Shown here piece after piece: positions 17,489 through 24,729 of a stretch of DNA of 64,000 bases. Both the position numbers and the translations under genes were made by a program. The stretch spans positions 3,148,853-3,212,852 of the forward strand of contig NZ_CP036275.1 of assembly GCF_007747795.1 (NCBI RefSeq). The letters run 5' to 3'. Position 1 is the stretch's first letter. Every line of letters starts with the position of its first letter. Under the pieces are notes generated by a model. The model worked only from the letters and a program-made list of their open reading frames with translations. It was not told the origin of the DNA and did no database searches. The DNA is from Maioricimonas rarisocia (GTDB taxonomy: Bacteria; Planctomycetota; Planctomycetia; Planctomycetales; Planctomycetaceae).

Positions 17489-20014
17489 CTAGTGGTTCAG
17501 GGTAAACTCCGCACTGTTGAGCAGCGCCCAGAGGATGTCGGCGAGTCCTTCGCGAAGCTCGACGCCGCGAGTGGACTCGGTGATGTAGGAATCCAGAAGT
17601 TCCCACTCATCCGGGCGGGGTTGCCGCGAGAGCGTGGCAAGGTAGAGGACTTCGATCCGTTCGCGGTTGGTGAAGAACGGCGCTTCAAGTGACTTCAGCA
17701 GGCCGCTGCTCGACAGGCCGGTGGCGCTGGAGATCAGTCCACCGTTCATGAGCGTCAGCGCCTGGGGAATGCCGCCAAGGTACTCGGTGCTGCGACCGGT
17801 CGGGGTGCGGAACTGCTGAATGAACTCCTGCCGCGACGTGTTACCGAACCGTTCCACATTGATCGCGCCTGCTCCGTCGAGCATCGTGGCGACCGCAATG
17901 CAGTCGTAGACCTGTTCGGCAGTCAGCGTCTTGATGTTCATCTGGGCGAACCATTCGACCCGTTCCTCGTCGATCGTGTCTGCTCCGCTGGAGAGACGGT
18001 ATGCCCGTGAGAGAGCGATCACACGGAACAGTTCCCGCAGATCGAACCCGCTGCTGATGAATTGCGACGCGAGCAGATCGAGAAGTTCGGGCGACCTGGG
18101 AGGATTCTGCACGCCGAAATCATCGATCGGATCGACGATGCCACGACCGAACATCTGTCCCCAGATCCGGTTCGCCGTGGCCCGGGCGAAGTATGGATTG
18201 TCGGCACCGGTGAGCCACTCGGCAAGCTGCTGACGGCGGGCCGTCGTCTGGTCTGCCGCCCGAAGCGGCTTGTTGTCGAGGAAGCCGGGCGGAACGATCG
18301 TGTCGCTGTCCGGGAGCATGACCTCGCCGCGGTCAATATCGCGGACCCGCATGACGGTCGAGACCGTTTCGAGCTCGGCCTGCGGCCGGGAGATCTGACC
18401 GAAGAAGGCGGCAAACCGCCAGAAGTCCTGCTGGGTCCAGGGCTCGAACGGATGGTCGTGACACTGGGCACATTCCAGCCGCATGCCGAGGAACACCCGG
18501 GACGTGCGTGAGGCCAGCTGATCTGCATCGAGCTTGACGGCTGAGTAGAACAGCAGCGGACCGGACTGTGACAGCCGACCTTCGGCCAGCAGCAGGCTGC
18601 GGACAACTTCGTCGTACGAGTCGTTACTGGCGAACCGATCGGCCAGCCACCTGTCGAACGCCTCAATGCCACCGAACCGCGACAGGTCCACTCCTTCAGG
18701 AATCAGAAACCGTCGCCAGACCGTTGCAAGATGTGAGGCGTGATCGGGGCCGGTCAGTAGATGCTCGACCAGGTCTTCGTAGCGGGACGCGGAGGGATCA
18801 TTCAGGTACGACCGAACCTCGGTCACGCTGGGCGTGCGGCCGGCAAGGTCGAGATACACCCGGCGAAGCAGTTCCTCGTCGGTCGCCGGGACCGTCGGCT
18901 CGATCTCGTTCCTGGCCCAAAGCTCTTCGAGCACTCGATCGATGCCGGCAACGACCTGCCGGGTTGAGCGATCAACCGGCTCAACCGGCTTCCAGCGGGA
19001 CGGTATTCCTTCCATCGGCGGGGTGGAAACGGCGGAGGTGTTCCGCTCGATTGCAGCCAGTTCGACTCCCGAATTCCGGCCGGTGTCCTCGCGGCCTGCC
19101 GTCGGAGATGTACTGTCAGTGCTGACGGACGCCATCAACAGCAAAGGCTCGTCGGCAGAAACATCGACGAACGTCGCGTCTTCAGGAATGGCCCGCTGTC
19201 GCAGTTCGCCCGCCGCGGAAGTCGCAGGATACGAGAACGCGACCGTCGTGTATTCGCGTGCGTTGCGACGGACCGACGCGGTGTGTGGCAGGCTTGTGTG
19301 CGGGTCGAGCGTCAGATCGAGCGTCAGCTTCTCCGAAGACGGCAGAGCGAAGCGGACCCTGAGACGAACCTGGTCGTCCCCGTCGACCTTGTGTGATTTC
19401 CACTCTTCGTCGACAAGTCGTGCGCCGGCCAGTTGTCCGGGATCGGAGACCGCATCGCCACAGACAAACGCCAGGCAGAGCAGGTTGCGACTGCTGGCAT
19501 CGTCGCCAGGAGGAGCCGGGCGGCGCTGAACGGTGCTCGTCCCCTTGCGGTGTTCGAGGATGACCCGCTCTCGCGTATCGACCAGGCAGGAGACCGCAGA
19601 CGTCTGCTGCGACATCAGCCCCTCGGAAAGAGCCAGCCAGCGAGAGCTGTCCGTACCGTCCAGCTGAACCAGGCCCCGGCGGGCGAACGCGTCGACGACG
19701 GTACTCCATGCGTAGACGCGGGAGTTTCCGTTCATGACGAGCCCGATGACGACGGCCGTGATCACGCAGGCCGCGATCGGCACCAGCCGTGCGTGAGCCC
19801 AGCGTGCGCCGCGGGGCCATTTGCCTGCGGAACCGTCGTTACGGCGGGATGTCTGCCGAATCGGCGTCCCCCACTCTTTCTCGACCGCCTGTTCGATGCG
19901 GGTGTAGAGGGAGGCCGGAACGGGCGGCGCGTCGTATGCGTCGCACAACAGCCGTTCCAGTTCCGGATCGGCCGCCGAGGTTGCGGCATCATGATTTTCA
20001 GGTGCGTGCGTCAT
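17489..20014 (-). CDS. Anti-sigma-like membrane domain fused to DUF1549/DUF1553 protein
   Basis: This 841-residue protein has two parts. Residues 1-330 have a soluble charged N-terminus (PELERLLCDAYDAPPVPAS), one membrane helix (about 77-96, LVPIAACVITAVVIGLVMNG) and an outer domain starting VYAWSTVVDAFARRGLVQL. That layout is typical of a membrane anti-sigma factor. Residues about 355-560 are DUF1549, with RVYLDLAGRTPSVTEVRSYL and the haem-like CxxCH motif in LECAQCHDHPFEPW (about 510-525). Residues about 610-830 are DUF1553 (NPYFARATANRIWGQMFGRG). The ATG overlaps the sigma-factor stop as ATGA, which is the usual coupling of a sigma factor to its anti-sigma factor. Usually DUF1549/1553 proteins carry a secretion signal rather than this N-terminal module. 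The anti-sigma role is inferred from position and topology. Confidence 0.85.
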   Translation of the reverse strand: MTHAPENHDAATSAADPELERLLCDAYDAPPVPASLYTRIEQAVEKEWGTPIRQTSRRNDGSAGKWPRGARWAHARLVPIAACVITAVVIGLVMNGNSRVYAWSTVVDAFARRGLVQLDGTDSSRWLALSEGLMSQQTSAVSCLVDTRERVILEHRKGTSTVQRRPAPPGDDASSRNLLCLAFVCGDAVSDPGQLAGARLVDEEWKSHKVDGDDQVRLRVRFALPSSEKLTLDLTLDPHTSLPHTASVRRNAREYTTVAFSYPATSAAGELRQRAIPEDATFVDVSADEPLLLMASVSTDSTSPTAGREDTGRNSGVELAAIERNTSAVSTPPMEGIPSRWKPVEPVDRSTRQVVAGIDRVLEELWARNEIEPTVPATDEELLRRVYLDLAGRTPSVTEVRSYLNDPSASRYEDLVEHLLTGPDHASHLATVWRRFLIPEGVDLSRFGGIEAFDRWLADRFASNDSYDEVVRSLLLAEGRLSQSGPLLFYSAVKLDADQLASRTSRVFLGMRLECAQCHDHPFEPWTQQDFWRFAAFFGQISRPQAELETVSTVMRVRDIDRGEVMLPDSDTIVPPGFLDNKPLRAADQTTARRQQLAEWLTGADNPYFARATANRIWGQMFGRGIVDPIDDFGVQNPPRSPELLDLLASQFISSGFDLRELFRVIALSRAYRLSSGADTIDEERVEWFAQMNIKTLTAEQVYDCIAVATMLDGAGAINVERFGNTSRQEFIQQFRTPTGRSTEYLGGIPQALTLMNGGLISSATGLSSSGLLKSLEAPFFTNRERIEVLYLATLSRQPRPDEWELLDSYITESTRGVELREGLADILWALLNSAEFTLNH

Positions 20015-20790
20015 GACCGTGCCGTGCCATTTCCTGTAGTGACAGGAACCGGAGCGTCCATGCCCGTGCCTCCGTCCTGATGGTGCGCCGAGGGTCCCGT
20101 TGATTCCGCCGGCATCTCGCCACTGCCTTGGTCGCCGTTGCCGTGATCGCTGTCGCCTTGTTCGCCGTGGAATTGTTCGCCGTTGACTTGTTCGCTGCTC
20201 TGTGCCGCAGGAACCGGGGCCACGGCTCCGTCCGGAGGATCACGGTTCTCCTTGCGGGAGAACCGTTCCCGAAACTCGCGTCGTGCCCGGAAGAGCGTCG
20301 ACTCGGCCGCTTTGACCGTCACTTTCAGCCGGGCTGCGATCTCGCCGACGCTCAGCTTCTCGACGTACTTCCACTCCAGTGCCATCCTGTGTTTGTCGGG
20401 CAGTCCGTCCATGACATCGCGGATGTCTGCCCTGCGCTCTTCCCGTTCCTGGTCGGCTGCCGGATCGTCGTCGATGTGTGTGGCCGCCGTCTGTCCCGCC
20501 TTGTCGATCAGATGCTGGACGCGTGCGACGGCCCGAAAATGATCGTTGACCTTGTGCGTCGCCACTGATCGCAGCCAGCCGCCCAGATTGCGGATTTCGC
20601 TGGCCGGGTCGGCCGCGGTCCGGATCAGGGCGAGGACCGATTCGCTCACGATGTCTTCCGCCAGGTGCTGATCTCGTCCCACACGAACGTAGACGAACCG
20701 CCAGATCGACGGGAGCCAGCTCTCATTCAGTTGCTGGATCGCCGCAGGGTCGCGTTCGCGCAGTCCCTGGACTAGCTCGTTTTCGGTCAA
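20011..20790 (-). CDS. ECF-type RNA polymerase sigma factor
   Basis: The 259-residue protein has region 2 (NESWLPSIWRFVYVRVGRD, then AEDIVSESVLALIR) and region 4 (LPDKHRMALEWKYVEKLSV, then GEIAARLKVTVKAAESTLFR with the helix-turn-helix). After about residue 185 comes a hydrophilic Gly/Gln/Asp/Asn-rich tail of some 75 residues with no known role. No ATG lies near the expected N-terminus. TTG 20790 was chosen because it gives the family-like opening (M)TENELVQGLRERDPAAI and has GGGGG five bases upstream (20796-20800); TTG 20841 is less likely. The stop overlaps the start of the membrane anti-sigma-like gene by four bases. It is the first gene of the eleven-gene minus-strand series and may control it and the divergent array. 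Confidence 0.9.
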   Translation of the reverse strand: MTENELVQGLRERDPAAIQQLNESWLPSIWRFVYVRVGRDQHLAEDIVSESVLALIRTAADPASEIRNLGGWLRSVATHKVNDHFRAVARVQHLIDKAGQTAATHIDDDPAADQEREERRADIRDVMDGLPDKHRMALEWKYVEKLSVGEIAARLKVTVKAAESTLFRARREFRERFSRKENRDPPDGAVAPVPAAQSSEQVNGEQFHGEQGDSDHGNGDQGSGEMPAESTGPSAHHQDGGTGMDAPVPVTTGNGTARS

Positions 20791-20795
20791 GATGG

Positions 20796-20800
20796 CCCCC
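20796..20800 (-). promoter_or_regulatory. Ribosome-binding site fixing the TTG start of the sigma-factor gene
   Basis: Five G residues on the minus strand lie five bases before TTG 20790, with GGAG a few bases further up. This site, and the absence of an ATG, decide the start. Confidence 0.5.
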
Positions 20801-20984
20801 ACTCCGTCGAACGATAAAGAGTGTGCCGCCCGGCCCGACAACGTCGCGAACGATTTTCCAGTCCAGTGCGTCGTATGTGACAGCAGTTCATCTCAGTCAC
20901 GATAAGTCGTTTTCTGGGAGTGGATGTCCGTACGCCAGATCCGTGCTTCCCACCCCAATAGTCGCGGCTGTTGGGAAATCCCGC

Positions 20985-21010
20985 GGAACTACCGGGGAGG
21001 TTGTGGCGTC
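20985..21010 (+). promoter_or_regulatory. Candidate ECF-type promoter of the giant-protein array
   Basis: GGAAC at 20985-20989 and CGTC at 21007-21010 are separated by 17 bases, matching the general ECF -35/-10 form. The proposed start of the first array gene is about 210 bases downstream. The match is short and could arise by chance in GC-rich DNA. Confidence 0.3.
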
Positions 21011-21218
21011 GTGGGCGGCGTTGTTGCGCTTAAAGCATTATGGCGTAATGGAATGGGGGATTCCCGCGAGCGTTGGGAATTTTTCGCGGGATCTGGGAAT
21101 TCACGCTTCCGCGAAGCCAATCGCCTCTTTCTGATAATCCGCCCGCGTGAGATCCGGTGGTCGGGCGACAGAATCCGTAGTGGTAGTCACCGCGTGCCTG
21201 CGTTGCGCGCCTCAGGCA

Positions 21219-24200
21219 ATGGATGAGATGCTGAAACTGGCCCAATTCTCCAGAATTCGTTTCTGCCGCGTCGTGCATGACCGCACGCCGGCATGGTCCG
21301 GACGGCTGACCCTGCTGCTCCTGGCGGGATTCGCCCCCCGGATCTTTGCAGCGGACGTGGACCGCGGCGATGCACTGGCCCGATCGGCGATCTTCGGGCG
21401 GGCGAACCTTGCGGATGTGCTCGGCGTCCGGGAGCGAAGCGTCGGGCTGCCCCCACAAGAGCGGTATCAGCTGCTACGGCAGCAGGTCCTTCCCGCCGAG
21501 GACGGGGACGCGATTCGCATCGAGATCGATTTCACGCCGGCGTACCCTCCCCCTCCGGTCGCGGGCAGGCTGGCGCTCGGTGGGAACGGGACGGGGGCCC
21601 GGGGTGGCGATCTGATCTCGCCGGCGATGGATCTGGTCGCCACGGCACGGAAACTGGGGCGGCTCGACGAACTGCAGCGCGAGATCGAGCGACGGGGAGA
21701 GGGCCATCCGGAGTCGACGCTCGAACAGCTGTCTCTGCTGACGCTGGTTGCCATCGGCGCCGGGGATTTTGCCCGGGCCAATGTGCTGATCGGCGACATC
21801 TATCGACTTGCTTCGGCACGCTCGCAGTTTCCCAGCGAACGACCGGCAGAGGCGGTTGTCGCCTGGACGGCCGTTCGTCATCCGCAGTTACGCGACGTCA
21901 CCCGTGATCTGGTCTACCTGCTTTTCGAGCAGACCCGCCTCGGGAACGCGCCTCGGAGTGAACGGTGGCATCGTCACGTTCATTCACTCAAGAACTCTCT
22001 CGATTCGCGCGTGGAGAAGGCGAACCGGGACGACGGGGAGGATGCTCCGGTCCCCCTGCGGCGGTGGATTCCGGTCACCCGACAGACGGCCGAAACGTGT
22101 GGCCGAGGCTACCCGATTGCCGGGTGGGTGACGGCTGACGGGGCGGCCCGTCACGTGACGTCGCATGCTCACGACTATCTGTATTACTCCATTCCTCTGA
22201 ACGGCGATTTCGACGTCGAAGCCGACCTGACCACGTTCGACCACCGCGACATTCATCTGGCGGCCGGCGGCATTTATGCCGGTCCGGGGTACGACCGCAA
22301 AGCGTGCCTGGTGGGCAGTTTTCGCAAGGACTTTCGCCCGGTGCCGATCGATCCGCCCCTGACTCGAGTCTTCACCTGGTTGCGGGCCCGCATCAGTGTC
22401 CGGGACGGCGTCCGGACGTCCTGTATCAATGGCCGCAAGGTGTACGAAGCACCACACGGCGGCGACCCGTGGGTTGGTGTTCACAGTGCCTGGTATGCGA
22501 GCGGTACGGTTCGCAATCTCCGGGTCACCGGCGATGTGACCGTCCCCGACGAGATTGATCTGATGGCCGACACGAAACTTCCCGGCTGGTTGCCCTGGTT
22601 CGACGAAACAGTGGGTGAAGCCGACAGTGACTGGCAGCTGACGCCGGCCGCGGCTCTGGAGCCACGTGAGGAAGGTCTGCTGCCCGTGCTGGTCGGACGC
22701 CGACGGTCGGAGCTCTCTGGGACGCTGCTGGAGAGTCACCTGCGATACCACCGCCCGGTCGCCGAAGACGGGGTGATCAGCTACGAGTTCTTCTACCGGC
22801 CGGGAGAATGTGATGTGCATCCGGCCCTCAAAAGAATGGTCTTTCTGCTCGATCCCGCCGGGGTGATGATCCACTGGACGACCGCCGGTCGTTTTGATCG
22901 GACCGGACTGGATCCGCAGAATGTCACAGACAATCCGGAAAACCGTCGTGGCGAAGGGCCGCTGCCGCTGCATGCCGACGCCTGGAACCGGATGGAGGTC
23001 GAGCTGCTCGGCGACAGGGTGCGCCTTTTGTTGAATGACACGCTCGTGTATGAGCGGGAACTGGCCCCGGGGAGCGACCGGACCTTCGGGCTGTTTCACT
23101 ACGCCGACCAGAGTGAAGCACTGGTGCGACGACTGGTGTGGCGGGGCGACTGGCCGCGCGCGGTGCCGGAACCGCACGAGCAGGAGCTGGCCGATGATTC
23201 GCTCGAACGGGAACTGGCTGCCGGGCCTACGCTGACGGCGACCTTCTCGCACGACTTTGCGCAGGGGATCCCGCAGGGCCTGTTTCACATATTCGGCGGA
23301 GCATGGGAAGACCATGTCGAGTTGCTGCCCGACGGCCTGCGGATAACGCAGCCGGGAGGCAACTACGCCCAGGTCGCCTTTGTCCCGCAACTGATTCTGA
23401 CGGGTAACTTCGATGTCGAAGTGGAGTTTGAAGACCTTCAGACAAGCGTCAGCACCGGAGGCGAGGGGAATGTTCATGTGCTCGTGGAGCTGGATGACGA
23501 CCTGTTCTCGCAGTGCCGTATCTACCGCAAGGGCTACGGCTTCAGTGATCGTGTCGACGAGCAACTGATGCAGGCGGCGATCTTTCAGGACCGTGGAGGC
23601 GAGACGCATTTTGACTTTCCGAAGTCTCCGCCGGGGGAATCGACGTCCGGTCGGATGCGGCTGTCGCGACGTGGGCGGAAGATCTTCTTTCTCTTCGCCG
23701 ACGAAGATTCGCCGCATTACCAGTTGATTCACTCCCAGGAGATCAGCGAAGCAGACACGCGTGAAGCCGGTGTCCGCGTGGTGGTGGAAACGCATAAGAA
23801 GGGGGAGTCGATTGTCACCTGGAAGCGGCTCGACATCCGGGCGGAGTCGATGAGTGGGCTGGCGACCGAGCCGATGGCGACGCTGGACGAACTGGACCGG
23901 CAACGGGACGAACTGGAGCAGGAAGTCCAGTTTGATTTCGCCCGGGATCTTCCGCTGTCGCAGTTTCAGGTCTGGGGGACACTGGGAACGTTCCGTCGGG
24001 ATCGTCAGGGGCTGCGTGTCGAGATGCCCGGTTTCGACCGTTGGACGGCGACCGGGCTGGCACCGCAACTGAGTCTCGACGGAGACTTTGACCTCACGCT
24101 CGAGCTGGATGTCCTGAAGCTGGAGGCCGCTGCGGCGAATCAGGAGTCGACGGTTTATCTGCAGGCCGAACTGAACGACGAACGGGGCACAGCTGTGGAA

Positions 24201-24554
24201 ACGAAGTATTCGATTTCGTCATCCGGACGCAGGGAAGTGGAGGTTCAGCTGCGCAGGCGCAAGCCGGATGGCGAGTTTCGATTCGATGAGTTGAGCCGGA
24301 CGCAGTCAGACACCATTCACGAGCTGCGGCTGGCGCGACGGGACGACATCGTGTATTTCATCTTTCGAGATAAACCGGGCAATCATCCGATCGTGCTTTC
24401 GCGCGTTCGCGCCGGGGACGGACCCGTCCTCGAAACGTTTGTGCGGGCACTCGTCCATACCGGGGGGGCCGACCGGACGACAGTCGCACGATTCCGGAAG
24501 CTGCACATCCGTGCCGACAAACTGGCAGGGGTGAAGGGGAACAGGACCCCTTGA
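21219..24554 (+). CDS. Giant exported DUF1583-type protein, array member 1 (four beta-sandwich modules)
   Basis: The product has 1111 residues from ATG 21219 (ATG 21228 is also possible; the longer frame from GTG 21147 would add 24 residues before the signal). Signal peptide: LTLLLLAGFAPRIFA, about residues 30-44. Then comes a helical module (about 50-250) with ALARSAIFGRANLADVLGV and the family motif LARKLGRLDEL-like (ARKLGRLDELQREIE). Predicted beta-sandwiches follow at about 281-440 (YLYYSIPLNGDFDVEADL ... VRNLRVTGDVTVP), 457-645 (YHRPVAEDGVISYEFFY, HPALKRMVFLLDPAGVMIHW, RTFGLFHYADQSEALVRRL), 671-877 (FSHDFAQGIPQG ... STSGRMRLSRRGRKIFFLF) and 899-1100. The sandwiches resemble LamG/DUF1080-type lectin-like folds, so sugar or polymer binding is possible but unproven. 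No catalytic motif recognised. It belongs with the DUF1581/DUF1583 families first defined in Rhodopirellula (recall, not searched). Confidence 0.8.
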   Translation: MDEMLKLAQFSRIRFCRVVHDRTPAWSGRLTLLLLAGFAPRIFAADVDRGDALARSAIFGRANLADVLGVRERSVGLPPQERYQLLRQQVLPAEDGDAIRIEIDFTPAYPPPPVAGRLALGGNGTGARGGDLISPAMDLVATARKLGRLDELQREIERRGEGHPESTLEQLSLLTLVAIGAGDFARANVLIGDIYRLASARSQFPSERPAEAVVAWTAVRHPQLRDVTRDLVYLLFEQTRLGNAPRSERWHRHVHSLKNSLDSRVEKANRDDGEDAPVPLRRWIPVTRQTAETCGRGYPIAGWVTADGAARHVTSHAHDYLYYSIPLNGDFDVEADLTTFDHRDIHLAAGGIYAGPGYDRKACLVGSFRKDFRPVPIDPPLTRVFTWLRARISVRDGVRTSCINGRKVYEAPHGGDPWVGVHSAWYASGTVRNLRVTGDVTVPDEIDLMADTKLPGWLPWFDETVGEADSDWQLTPAAALEPREEGLLPVLVGRRRSELSGTLLESHLRYHRPVAEDGVISYEFFYRPGECDVHPALKRMVFLLDPAGVMIHWTTAGRFDRTGLDPQNVTDNPENRRGEGPLPLHADAWNRMEVELLGDRVRLLLNDTLVYERELAPGSDRTFGLFHYADQSEALVRRLVWRGDWPRAVPEPHEQELADDSLERELAAGPTLTATFSHDFAQGIPQGLFHIFGGAWEDHVELLPDGLRITQPGGNYAQVAFVPQLILTGNFDVEVEFEDLQTSVSTGGEGNVHVLVELDDDLFSQCRIYRKGYGFSDRVDEQLMQAAIFQDRGGETHFDFPKSPPGESTSGRMRLSRRGRKIFFLFADEDSPHYQLIHSQEISEADTREAGVRVVVETHKKGESIVTWKRLDIRAESMSGLATEPMATLDELDRQRDELEQEVQFDFARDLPLSQFQVWGTLGTFRRDRQGLRVEMPGFDRWTATGLAPQLSLDGDFDLTLELDVLKLEAAAANQESTVYLQAELNDERGTAVETKYSISSSGRREVEVQLRRRKPDGEFRFDELSRTQSDTIHELRLARRDDIVYFIFRDKPGNHPIVLSRVRAGDGPVLETFVRALVHTGGADRTTVARFRKLHIRADKLAGVKGNRTP

Positions 24555-24568
24555 ATTGCTGGCGGGTT

Positions 24569-24599
24569 GATGGCGCATCGTGCAGCGAAGTGTGCCATC
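24569..24599 (+). terminator. Hairpin between array members 1 and 2
   Basis: GATGGCGCA (24569-24577) pairs with TGTGCCATC (24591-24599), nine pairs including one G-U, loop 13 bases, 14 bases after the stop of array gene 1. There is no T-run, so it would be a factor-dependent terminator, attenuator or mRNA-stabilising stem. The gap here is 175 bases, against 15-50 bases between the other array genes. Confidence 0.35.
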
Positions 24600-24729
24600 G
24601 GGGTGTGAGCGTACGAGAACGAGTGACTGCCGGACAGGCTTCCATGCGTTCAGCTCGAAGGATGACCTCCGGACTTCGTAAACTGAGGGCCGTCGTCATG
24701 CCAGTCCACCTGTTTCAAGTGGCGATCCG

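Larger units (their letters stand above)
20791..21218. promoter_or_regulatory. Divergent control region between the sigma-factor gene and the giant-protein array
   Basis: No gene is seen in these 428 bases. They hold a YTGGGAAWT box three times on the plus strand (20971, 21073 and 21093, the last two exactly 20 bases apart), an inverted ATTCCC copy at 21060, and an inverted repeat TCCCGCGA/TCGCGGGA (21062-21069 and 21084-21091). A GGAAC (20985-20989) to CGTC (21007-21010) pair with a 17-base spacer looks like an ECF-type promoter pointing into the array. A smaller GTGAC/GTCAC inverted repeat lies at 20877-20900. Promoters for both directions must lie here, since both gene sets start from it. 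Confidence 0.55.

Noticed and set aside
21984-24068. Long open frame on the minus strand opposite array member 1
   Set aside because: Antisense to a gene with strong family motifs; composition (Arg, Gln, Pro, His-rich) is typical of a mirror frame.
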